Below, one piece after another: positions 35,814 through 45,820 of a DNA stretch of 64,000 nucleotides. Both the position numbers and the translations under genes were made by a program. Source of the DNA: Triticum aestivum. Its lineage: Eukaryota > Streptophyta > Magnoliopsida > Poales > Poaceae. The stretch lies in NCBI RefSeq assembly GCF_018294505.1, contig NC_057800.1, positions 475,389,037 through 475,453,036 of the forward strand. The letters are read 5' to 3'. How positions within the stretch are numbered: the stretch's first letter is position 1; the number at the start of each line of letters is the position of its first letter. The notes under the pieces are model-generated. The model had not been told where the DNA came from. It was given only the letters and a program-made list of their open reading frames with translations, and made no database searches.

Positions 35814-36352
35814 ATTGTATTTCCTTGTTGCAATCCGTGCTAAATTATCCACATGCTTATAGTCGAAATAAAGCCTTCACCGAACATATTGTTGACGCCT
35901 TGATGCAATCTTATGAAGAAAAACTTGAGTTGAAAGTTTCTATCCCTAGAAAACTCTAGGATGAGTGGGAACCAACTATTAAAATTAAAATTAAAGATTA
36001 TGAGTTTTATGCTTTGTGTGATTTGGGTGCTAGTGTCTCTACTATTCCCAAGACTTTGTGTGATTTACTAGATTTTCGTAATTTTGATGATTGCTCTCTA
36101 AACTTGCATCTTGCGGATTCCACTATTAAGAAACCTATGGAAAGAATTAATGATGTTCTTATTGTTTCAAATAGGAATTATGTGCCCGTAGATTTCATTG
36201 TTCTTGATATAGATTGCAATCCTTCTTGCCCTATTATTCTTGGTAGACCTTTCCTTAGAACGGTTGGTGCGATTATTGATATGAAGGAAGGGAATATTAG
36301 ATTTCAATTTCCACTAAAAAGGGCATGGAACACTTTCCAAGAAAGAAAATAA
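35814..36352 (+). pseudogene. Athila-type protease (continuation of the split gag frame)
   Basis: This is the downstream half of the Athila reading frame cut by the Tekay element. The insertion plus duplication (18083 bp) shifts the absolute frame, exactly as seen between 17720 and 36014. An in-frame TAG lies near 35957. After it comes an open stretch with the retropepsin active site in the form CDLGASVSTIP, then LADSTIKKP, a DFIVLDI segment and the ILGRPFLRT motif typical of plant Gypsy proteases. The frame ends in TAA at 36350. No RT follows. In an active relative this enzyme would cleave Gag into mature particle proteins. Confidence 0.9.
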
Positions 36353-39220
36353 AATTACCATATGAAACTATCATGAGAGCCACTTATGGATTGCCTACCA
36401 AAGATGGCAATACCTAGATCTATCCTCGCTTGTTATGCCTAGCTAGGGGCGTTAAACGTTAGCGCTTGTTGGGAGGCAACCCAATTTTATTTTTATTACT
36501 TGATTTTTGCTCCTGTTTAGTAATAAATAAATTATCTAGCCTCTTTTTTGGTTGTGTTTTTTGTGTTTAATTAGTGTTTGTGCCAAGTAGAACCGTTGGG
36601 AAGACTTGGGGAAAGTCTTGTTCAACTTGCTGTGAAAAACAGAAACTTTAGCGCTCACGAGAACTTCTGCCATTTTTATTTGAAGAGTGCTATTTAGTTA
36701 ATTATTTTTGCAGATGATTAATAGATAAATTACTCACGTCCAGCAATTTATTTTAGAATTTTTAGGGTTCCAGATCTTGTGCTAGCTACAGATTACTACA
36801 GACTGTTCTGTTTTTGACAGATTCTTTTTTTCATGTGTTGTTTGCTTATTTTGATGAATCTATGGCTAGTAAAATAGTTTATAATCCATAGAGAAGTTGG
36901 AATAAAGTATGTTTAACACCAATATAAATAAATAATGAGTTCATTACAGTACCTTTAAGTGGTCTTTTGTTTTCTTTCGCTAACGGAGCTCGCGAGTTTT
37001 CTATTTTGAGTTTTGTGTTGTGAAGTTTTCAAGTATTGGGTAAGAATTTGATGGATTATGGAACAAGGAGTGGCAAGAGCCTAAGCTTGGGGATGCCCAT
37101 GGCACCCCCAAGATAATCCAAGGACACCAAAAAGTCAATGCTTGGGGATGCCCCGGAAGGCATCCCCTCTTTCGTCCACTTCCATCGGTAACTTTACTTG
37201 GAGCTATATTTTTATTCACCAACATGATATGTGTTTTGCTTGGAGCGTCTTGTATTATTTGTGTATTTGTTTGTTAGTATGCCACAATAATCCTTGCTGT
37301 ACACACCTTTTGAGAGAGCCATACATGAATTAAAATTTGATAGAATACTCTATGTGCTTCACTTATATCTTTTGAGCTAAGTAATTTTGCTCTATGTGCT
37401 TCACTTAGATCTTTTAGAGCACGGTGGTGGATTTGTTTTAAAGAAACTATTGATCTCTCATGCTTCACTTAAATTATTTTGAGAGTCTCTTAATAGCATG
37501 GTAATTTTCTTAATAATAATATGCTTGGTATTCAAGATTTGTGAAACTTTCTTTTGAGTGTGTTGAATACTAAGAAAAGATTGAAGCATGATAATTGTTT
37601 TGAGATATGGAGGTGATAATATTAAAGTCATGCTAGTTGAGTAGTTGTGAATTTAAAGAATATTTGTGTTGAAGTTTGTGATTCCCGTAGCATGCACGTA
37701 TGGTGAACCGTTATGTGATGAAGTCAGAGCATGATTTATTTATTGATTGTCTTCCTTATGAGTGGCGGTCGGGGACGAGTGATGGTCTTTTCCTACCAAT
37801 ATATCCCCCTAGGAGCATGCGCGTAGTACTTTGCTTTGATAACTACTAGATTTTTGCAATAAGTATATGAGTTCTTTATGACTAATGTTGAGTCCATGGA
37901 TCATACGCACTCTCACCCTTCCACCCTTGCTAGCCTCTCTAATACCGCGCACCTTTCGCCGGTATCATACACCTACCATATACCTTCCTCAAAACAGCCA
38001 CCATACCTACCTATTATGGCATTTCCATAGCCCTTCCGAGATATATTGCCATGCAACCTTCCATCATCTAGTTCATCATGACACATCCATCATTGTCATA
38101 TTGCTTAGCATGATCATGTAGTTGACATAGTATTTGTGGCAAAGCCACCGTTCATAATTTTCATACTTGTCACTCTTGATTCATTGCATATCCCGGTACA
38201 CCGCCGGAGGCATTCATATAGAGTCATATTTTGTTCTAAGTATCGAGTTGTAATTGTTGAGTTGTAAGAAAAATAAAAGTGTGATGATCATCATTATTAG
38301 AGCATTGTCCCAGTGAGGAAAGAATGATGGAGACTATGATTCCCCCACAAGTCAGGATGAGACTCCGGACGAAAAAAAGAGGCCAAAGAAGCCCAAATAA
38401 AAAAAGAGAAAGGCCATAAAAAATATATAATAAAAAATGAGAGAAAAAGAGAGAAGGGACAATGTTACTATCCTTTTACCACACTTGTGCTTCAAAGTAG
38501 CACCATGATCTTCATAGTAGAGAGTCTCTCATGTTATCACTTTCGTATACTAGTGGGAATTTTACATTATAGAACTTGCCTTGTATATTCCAATGATGGG
38601 CTTCCTCAAATTGCCCTAGGTCCTCATGAGCAAGCAAGTTGGATGCACACCCACTTAGTTTCTTTTTGAGCTTTCATATACTTATAGCTCTAGTGCATCC
38701 GTTGCATGGCAATCCCTACTCACTCACATTGATATCTATTGATGGGCATCTCCATAGCCCGTTGATACGCCTAGTTGATGTGAAACTATGTTCTCCTTTT
38801 TGTCTTCTCGAAAACCACCATTCTATTCCACCCATAGTGCTATGTCCATGGCTCACGCTCATGTATTGCATGAAGATTGAAAAAGTTTTGAAAAAGTTAG
38901 AGTGTGAAACAATTGCTTGGCTTGTCATCGGGGTTCTGCATGATTTAAATACTTTGTGTGGGGAAGATGGAGCATAGCCAGACTATATGATTTTGTAGGG
39001 GTAACTTTCTTTGGCCATGTTATTTTGAGAAGACATAATTCTTTGTTAGTATGCTTGAAGTATTATTATTTTTATGTCAATATAAACTTTTGTCTTGAAT
39101 CTTTCTAATCTGAATATTCATACCACAATTAAGAAGATTTGCATTGAAGTTATGCCAAGTAGCACTCCGCATCAAAAATTCTCTTTTTATCATTTACCTA
39201 CTCGAGGACGAGCAGGAATT
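36353..39220 (+). other. Non-coding 3' half of Athila element 1
   Basis: This 2.9 kb holds no domain where RT, RNase H and integrase should be. It has a strongly conserved block (36436-36490), a PPT-like motif repeated at 37082 and 37141, a perfect hairpin (37144-37167), several copies of a CTTCACTTATATCTTTT-type word around 37360-37470, and A-rich runs near 38390-38460. The same landscape occurs at 53346-55310 in Athila element 2. Small open frames here (at most 112 codons) show no recognisable family. Confidence 0.7.
37144..37167 (+). other. Conserved hairpin made from the PPT-like sequence
   Basis: GGGGATGCC-CCGGAA-GGCATCCCC has perfect 9-bp arms. The left arm continues the CTTGGGGATGCC word that also forms the true polypurine tract at 39222-39235. 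The same hairpin with one loop change is at 54055-54078. Confidence 0.6.
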
Positions 39221-39235
39221 AAGCTTGGGGATGCC
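39221..39235 (+). promoter_or_regulatory. Athila-type polypurine tract
   Basis: AAGCTTGGGGATGCC directly abuts the TGATACG of the 3' LTR. Confidence 0.8.
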
Positions 39236-40803
39236 TGATACGTCTCCAACGTATCTATAATTTTTGATTGCTCCATGCTATATTATCTACTGTTTTGGAC
39301 TATATTGGGCTTTATTTTCCACTTTTATATTTTTTTTGGGACTAACCTATTAACTGGAGGCCCAACCCAGAATTGCTATTTTTTGCCTATTTCAGTGTTT
39401 CAGAGAAACAGAATATCAAACGGAGTCCAAACGGAATAAAAATCTTCGGGAACGTGATTTTCTCACCGAACGTGATCCAGGAGACTTGGACCCTGCTCCA
39501 AGGAACAAAAGAGGCCGTCACGAGGGTGGGGGCGCCCACCCCTAGGGCGCGCCCCCCTGCCTCGTGGGCCCCTTGTTGCTCCTCCGGTGTACTTCTTCCT
39601 CCTATATATACACACGTACCCCCAAACGATCAGAACAGGAGCCAAAAACCTAATTCCACCGCCGCAACTTTCTGTATCCACGAGATCCCATTTTGGGGCC
39701 TGTTCCGGAGCTCCGCCGGAAGAGGGCCGTCATCACGGAGGGCTTCTACATCATCATAGCCTCTCCGATGAAGTGTGAGTAGTTTACCTCACACCTTTGG
39801 GTCCATAGTTAGTAGCTAGATGGCTTCTTCTCTCTTTTTGGATCTCAATACAAAGTTCTCCCCCTCTCTCGTGGAGATCTATTCAATGTAATCTTCTTTT
39901 TGCGGTGTGTTTGTTGAGATCGATGAATTGTGGGTTTATGATCAAGTCTATCTATGAATAATATTTGAATCTTCTCTGAATTCTTTTATGTATGATTGGT
40001 TATCTTTGCAAGTCTCTTCGAATTATCCATTTGGTTTGGCCAACTAGATTGGTAGTTCTTGCCATGTGAGAAGTGCTTAGCTTTGGGTTCGATCTTGCGG
40101 TGTCCTTTCCCAGTGACACAAGGGGCAGCAAGGCACGTATTGCATCGTTGCCATCGAGGATAACAAGATGGGGTTTATTTCATATTGCATGAATTTATCT
40201 CTCTACATCATGTCATCTTGCTTAAGGCTTTACTCTGTTTTTAACTTAATACTCTAGATGCATGCTGGATAGCGGTCGATGAGTGGAGTAATAGTAGTAG
40301 ATGCAGAATCGTTTCGGTCTACTTGTCACGGACGTGATGCCTATATACATGATCATGCCTAGATATTCTCATAATTATGCTCAATTCTGTCAATTGCTCA
40401 ACAGTAATTTGTTCACCCATCGTAGAATACTTATGCTCTTGAGAGAAGCCACTAGTGAACCCTATGGCCCCCGGGTCTATTCTCATCATATCAATCTCCA
40501 TCACTTTAATATTGTTTTGCTATTTACTTTGCCTTTACTTTTTACTTTGCATCTTTATACCAAAAATACCAAAAATATTCTATCTATCAGATCTCACTCT
40601 CGTAAGTGACCATGAAGGGCTTGACAACCCCTAATCGCGTTGGTTGCGAGTAGCTATCGTTTTGTGCAGGTACGAGGGACTTGAGCGTGGCCTCCTACTA
40701 GATTGATACCTTGGTTCTCAAAAACTGAGGGAAATACTTACGCTACTCTGCTACATCATCCCTTCCTCTTCGAGGAAAACCAACGCAAGCTCAAGACGTA
40801 GCA
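39236..40803 (+). repeat. Athila-type 3' LTR (element 1)
   Basis: 1568 bp, matching 14473-16024 with scattered substitutions and small indels, for example an extra ACC near 39540 and a short duplication near 40565. It is followed by AGCAA at 40804-40808. Confidence 0.93.
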
Positions 40804-40808
40804 AGCAA
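40804..40808. repeat. Target-site duplication AGCAA (right)
   Basis: Second copy of the duplication flanking the Athila-type element. Confidence 0.95.
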
Positions 40809-41341
40809 GAACCTGCATGGCGGCATGCGACCCTTCATGAAGGCTCCACCACCGCGCCAGCCCAGCAGCCAGCCAACATGGCACCGTGATGCCTCATCAG
40901 CTCGAACGCGTGTCGAGGCCAGGCAAGGCGGCGACGGCAGGGACATGCTTCCCTGGCATCTCCGATAAAGCATGGGGGGCACGTCAGCAGCACATTAAAT
41001 GCATTTATCCGATGGTCCTAGAGGATAGGCTTTATCGACTGTAGACATTTCCACCTCCTGTGTCCCACTTTGGCAACCCCTTTTTCCTATAAAAGGAGGC
41101 CCGAGGTGACCAGGAGAGGGATTCGGCTCTTTTGGGAAAGTTGCACCCTGTAGCTAGCTCAAGAACACAAGAACACTCAAATACATCCACCAAAGCAGGA
41201 CTAGGGTATTACGCATCTCCGCGGCCCAAACCTGGGTAAACGATCCGTGTGCTTCCTGTCAGACCCGCTCTTTGCACAACCTCGCGCTCGCCAACCATAG
41301 AAGGAATCTCAGTGACCCCATAGGTGTCTTACCCACCGACA
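40809..41341 (+). repeat. TAT-lineage Gypsy 5' LTR, second part
   Basis: Completes the LTR begun at 13823 and ends CACCGACA, the inverse of TGTCGGTG at its start. A strong TATA box and a CT/AC-rich untranslated part lie inside. Confidence 0.87.
41088..41095 (+). promoter_or_regulatory. TATA box of the TAT-lineage LTR
   Basis: TATAAAAG in the context CCTATAAAAGGAGG, about 250 bp before the LTR end, leaving a plausible R-U5 segment. It is now separated from the upstream half of its LTR by 26 kb. Confidence 0.75.
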
Positions 41342-41344
41342 TCT

Positions 41345-41363
41345 TTGGCGCGCCAGGTAGGGG
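41345..41363 (+). promoter_or_regulatory. TAT-lineage primer-binding site
   Basis: TTGGCGCGCCAGGTAGGGG, three bases after the LTR end, the form usual in TAT/RIRE2-like Gypsy elements. Confidence 0.8.
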
Positions 41364-41415
41364 GCGCAGTTGTGAAAATACGGTCTGGCAGTCAGCCTAG
41401 CGGTTCTTCATCGTC

Positions 41416-43718
41416 ATGGCTCCCAATAAGAAGGCGGCCACGGTGGTCAGTACGTCGGGACCCGGATGACCTGTACCGGTGCGGGCGAGCAGTGGGCCTG
41501 TCATGGACAGGACCCGAGGCGCGGCCCGCGAGCACCAACATCGCTCTAGCAGTTAGAGCCTAGCGAGCAGTGTCGTTCGTGCGCAAGGCGACGGGCCACA
41601 TGCCGTGAAATCTAGAGACGGAGCTGGGGCCCCCGCAGGCGGCGCGGGACCCTTCGGGGCCGTCACCGTACCACCCACGGGCAGAGCGGCGACCTCCAAG
41701 ACGCCCACCCCGGCGCCCACAGCGCGCTCTTCCCAGGTTGTGCGCGACGAGCAGCGTCACCACGCCGGTGACCCTAGACACCATCGTGGGAAGAGTCATG
41801 TGCGTCATTTGCGGGACGAAGGAGGCCAGCATTCCCGCCGAATTGCTGGCGAAAATGGCACACAGCCGCCGGGCCGTGACAGAGCTCCTTTTAACGTGGT
41901 TAGAAGTCTAAGTGTGCCATGTTCCACGCAGCTTTCGCCGCCACCCACGCCAGCAAAAGCTTTGGCGAGCGAGCAGCTGCTCCTTGACTTCCCTCCTGCT
42001 GCGGAGAAGCTTGACGAGTGGAGAGCCACTATCCGGAGCCTCGTCGGCATTGCCAACAAAGACGAGCCACGGCCGGCGGCCGGTGCTCCATCGAACCACT
42101 ACACACCAGTGGTGGACGGGCCAGAGGCGCCGCGGCCACGGTGCACTCTCCTCCTCTACGCTAGCCACCACGGATGTCGGTCCGTCGTGATGACGCTTGT
42201 GATAACATTTCCATAGTGTCGTCTGACCCATGGACCCACCACGACCAATGCCAGGTTCTTTGGGAGCGAGCCCATGAAGACGCTCGAACCACCATCGAGC
42301 GCCGGTGCGATACACGCCACCAGTCAGATAGGTGGGCGAGGCCCGCCATGGACCGCCCATCGCCGGGATGCTCCGGCGGCCTACCTTACGAGGTGGGTTG
42401 CCCCGCCTTTACCCGTGAGTTGCAGCAGTTCCAGTGGCCGTCCCACCGCATGTTCAAGCCCGATGTCGGTGAGAAGTACAATGGCAATACTCACCCGTCG
42501 GAGTTCCTCAGCATCTACACCATCGCGATGCAAGCCGCTGGGGCTCGCGACGATAAGGTGCTTGCCAATTACTTCCCGTTGGCCCTAAAACCCAATGTCA
42601 TGTCTTGGTTGATGCACTTGCTGGCGGATTCCATTTCTTCTTGGTCGGACCTGTGTCATGAGTTCGTTGGTGCCTTCACTGGAGGCCACCAAGCTCATGG
42701 CCAGGCGAGTGATTTGCATATCATTCCCCAAAAGGAAGGTGAAAATCTGCGCAAGTACATTTAGAGGTTCAGCCGAGTGCAATACAACATCCCAGATGTT
42801 CACCCTGGCGCCGTGATCAGCGCATTCCATCAGAATGTGCGCAACCGCAAGATGCGTGAAGAGCTAGCAATGAACAAGGTCAAGGATGTGGCCGAACTTT
42901 ACGTTCCGGCCGATAGATGCGCTCGAGCAGAAGAGGGGAGGAAGTACCCTGGCAAAGACGTCAGCGCGGAAACCGACTCTAACAACGAAGACACCGCCGC
43001 CCTGACGAAGAAGGCTCGGCGTCGCAACAGGAAGCACAAGGGCAAGACCGTTCTTGCCGTCGAGGGATCCGATGACACCGGCACCGCCAAGAAGGCCAAG
43101 GCAGACGACCCCGCCAAGGAGATTGCCAGGTGCGTCGCTTGCCGGGCCTTGGCGGCTGCTGACAAGCCAGGGGGATTCGACAAGAAGTATTGCAAGATCC
43201 ACCGCACCAAAGGCCATGACCTCCAGAACTGCCGACAAGTCAAGCTGCTTGCTGAAAAGCAAAAAGCCGGGTATGAGAGGCGGGATAAGGAGAAGGGCCA
43301 AGATGGCGCTGAATGATCCGGCAAGAAGCATGGCAGCCAAGGAGGTCGCCGCAGCAAGGATAACCAGCAAGAGAGGCTCGCTCAGGGCCGCGACAAGAAG
43401 CATGGCGGCCAAGGAGGTCGCCGCAGCAAGGTTAACCAGCAAGAGAGGCCCGCTCAGGGCCGCGACAAGAAGCAGGAAGACGATGATCATGACGAGGACG
43501 ACGAGTCTGGCGAGCATGAGTTCCAGAAGGCTACGGAGGCCATGTGCGTCGATGGTGGCGCCTCGCTGCATACTTCCCATCGCCAGCTCAAACAGTGGGC
43601 GCGTTAGATCACAGGAGCGGAACCCTCGTTTGATGCTCAGAAGCCACTGAAGTGGTCCAACACACCCCTCATCTTTGACGCCGAGGACCACCCTGACCGC
43701 ACAACTGCGGTCGGGTGT
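41416..43718 (+). pseudogene. TAT/RIRE2-like gag with stops and a frameshift
   Basis: An ATG at 41416 opens a frame broken by TGA at 41467 that continues to about 42180 with an alanine/proline/arginine-rich N-terminal region. A shift of one frame follows, then the conserved Gag core (42174-42764): FKPDVGEKYNG, HPSEFLSIYTIA, LANYFPLALKPN, SWLMHL. TAG at 42762 precedes RFSRVQYNIP, and the RCARAEEG-type segment and basic region follow. A CVAC...CKIHRTKGHDLQNC stretch is a zinc-knuckle-like element. TGA at 43314 and TAG near 43603 also interrupt the frame. Two tandem 72-bp units (43323-43466) lengthen the basic tail. Gag would assemble particles; this copy is dead. Confidence 0.88.
43323..43466 (+). 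repeat. 72-bp tandem duplication in gag
   Basis: Two units of 24 codons (43323-43394, 43395-43466) with four visible base differences. It repeats a basic, glutamine-rich peptide beginning KKHG and keeps the frame. Confidence 0.9.
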
Positions 43719-44333
43719 TTGCCGTTGTTGGTCTCACCAACGATACGCAACCTCAAGGTGAACAAGATGCTGGTTGACGGCGGGGCCAATCTGAACTTGA
43801 TCTCACCCGTTGTGATCAAAAGGCTGCAAATATCTGATGGAGACCTCGAGGAAACGGGCACGTTTCAAGGGGTTAACCCAGGAAGGAGCCAGCCGAAGGG
43901 GAAGGTCACATTGCCTGTGACATTTGGAGGCGAGTTGAACTACAGGACGGAGAGGATTGTCTTCGATGTAGCCAAGATCCCCTTGCCCTACAACGGGATC
44001 CTCGGCCGCCCGGCACTAGCCAAGTTCATGGAGGCGGCGCACTATGCCTACAACATGTTGAAGATGCCTGGGCCGATGACCATCATCACCATCCCCTCTG
44101 ACAAGAAGGACGCGCTAATCTGCGCTGACCAACTCTACCGAGAAGCAGTTGCAGTAGCTGCCGCCAAGGCATTTGCTCCTGCCGCTGAAGCCCCGGGAGG
44201 GAAGAAGAAGACCGGCAAGACCTCTCGCACCCACTCTGGCAAGCACACCTCTTCAGAGTGTTGTGCTACCATCGAGGACGTGCCAGAGAGCTCCACCGGC
44301 AAGAGCAAGAAATCTAGAGCTGCACCACCATAG
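43719..44333 (+). pseudogene. TAT-lineage protease region
   Basis: The same frame as the main gag core. It shows the retropepsin active site in the form MLVDGGANLNLIS, then a VTFGGELNYRTERIVFDV strand region and NGILGRPALAKF, followed by an alanine/lysine-rich linker to TAG at 44331. The active-site triplet is D-G-G rather than the common D-T/S-G, a variant I recall in this lineage. Frames upstream and downstream are broken, so no polyprotein is made. Confidence 0.85.
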
Positions 44334-45820
44334 ACCAAGAGGGTGTCCGTCAAGGAGGATGGCACGGGAGGGGCTTTCACCATAAGCTCCACCATTGACA
44401 GCAAATAGGAAAGTGCGCTCGTCACTTTCCTGCGGGCGAATGTCGATGTGTTTGCATGGCAAGCATCCGACATCCCCGGCGTTCCTAGGGAAGTGATTGA
44501 GCACCATCTTGATGTCTGTCCCCATGGGCGACCCGTCAGGCAGAATGTCAGGAAGCAAGCTTTCGAACGGCAGGAATTCATCACATAGGAGATCAGCAAG
44601 TTGGAAGCGGCAGGCTTGGTGAGAGGGGTGCTCCATCCAACGTGGTTGGCCAATCCGGTGGTGGTGCACAAGGCGAACGGGAAGTGGAGGCTGTGTATTG
44701 ATTACACAGATATCAATAAGGCTTGTCCTAAGGACCCCTTCCCGTTGGCGCGCATCGACTAGATTGTTGACTGCACGGCTGGGTGCGATCTGTTATCATT
44801 CCTCGACGCCTACTCGGGCTACCACCAGATCTTCATGGCAAAGGAAGACGAAGAGAAGACAACATTCATCACCCCATGTGCTACGTATTGCTTTTTACGG
44901 ATGCCTTTCAGGTTGAAGATTGCTGGCTTGACATTCGCAAGGGCGATCCAAATTGGTTTTGAGCCCTAGCTACATAGAAATATGGAAGCTTATATGGATG
45001 GCATAGTGGTCAAAACCAAGGACAAGGCAACCCTTGTACAAGACTTAGAAGAGACGTTCGCCAACCTACGCAAGATCAACCTCGAGCTGAACCCTGAGAA
45101 GTGTGTCCTCGGCGTTCCGTCCGGCAAACTTCTCAGGTTCTTTGTGTCGCAGCGTGGGATTGAGGCAAACCCGGACAAGATCAAGGCTATTGAGCAGATT
45201 GAGGCACCCAATCGGATCAAGGATGCGCGTCGGCTCACTGGCTGCGTTGCCGCCATGAGCAGATTCATCTCCAAGTCCGATGAGCGTGCCCTTCCCTTTT
45301 ACAAGATCTTGAAGAACGCGGGCCCAATGGAGTGGACCCTAGAGGCCGAGGCAGCATTGCAGGATCTGAAGAAATACCTTTCCTCTACACCAATACTGGT
45401 TGCGCCTAAACCACAAGAGCCGTTGCTGCTATATCTAGCGGCGACGAATCAAGTGGTCAGTGCCGCACTAGTGGTGCAGAGGGAGGTCGGTGAAGAGGCA
45501 GTGGTGACTACGGGACTGGCGGATGGCAAGCCAAAGATTCCCCCGGCAGGGCCCAATGCCGGCAAGGCAAGGCCCTTGGCGGAGTCTGATGCCATCAGGA
45601 CAGGGCCCATGCGATCAAATGAGGTGGTGCAGAAGAAGAAGATGATGTAGCACCTGGTTTACTTTGTCAGCTCCCTCCTGTAGGGGGCTAGGTCAAGGTA
45701 CTATGGTGTGCAGAAATTGCCGGCCTCAAGATCGCAGCGGACCTTGGGGTCAAGAAGGTCATTGTCAGGGGTGATTCAAAGCTTGTCGTCAGACAAGTTA
45801 ACAAACATTATTAGAGCCAG
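44334..45820 (+). pseudogene. TAT-lineage RT with RNase H core deleted
   Basis: The frame continues with stops at about 44406, 44586, 44760, 44967, 45648 and 45678. RT motifs are in order: DVFAW, HHLDVCPHGRPVRQ, GKWRLCIDYTDINKACPKD, FLDAYSGYHQI, ITPCATYCFLRMPF and YMDGIVVKTK, where the catalytic Y-x-D-D has become Y-M-D-G. The thumb and connection follow (NPEKCVLGVPSGK, LTGCVAAMSRFISK). Around 45710-45730 the sequence jumps to the end of RNase H (GLKIAADLGVKKVIVRGDSKL) in another frame, so the RNase H core, probably about 0.5 kb, is missing. The gene could not work even without the stops. Confidence 0.9.

Larger units (their letters stand above)
14473..40803 (+). mobile_element. Athila-type (Sabrina-like) Gypsy element, non-autonomous, split by a Tekay insertion
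   Basis: LTRs of 1552 bp (14473-16024) and 1568 bp (39236-40803) begin TGATACGTCTCCAACG and end in AGCA. A perfect AGCAA duplication flanks them. A tRNA-Asp-like primer-binding site (TGGCGCCATTGCCGAGGA) and a polypurine tract fix the plus orientation. Without the Tekay insertion the element is about 8.2 kb and encodes only Gag and an aspartic protease. The place of RT and integrase is taken by about 2.9 kb of non-coding sequence. The LTRs differ by a few percent by eye, so it is older than the Angela-like insertion. Confidence 0.92.

Noticed and set aside
36014..36352. Stand-alone host aspartic protease gene
   Set aside because: It continues the Athila gag frame across the Tekay insertion and lies between Athila LTRs.
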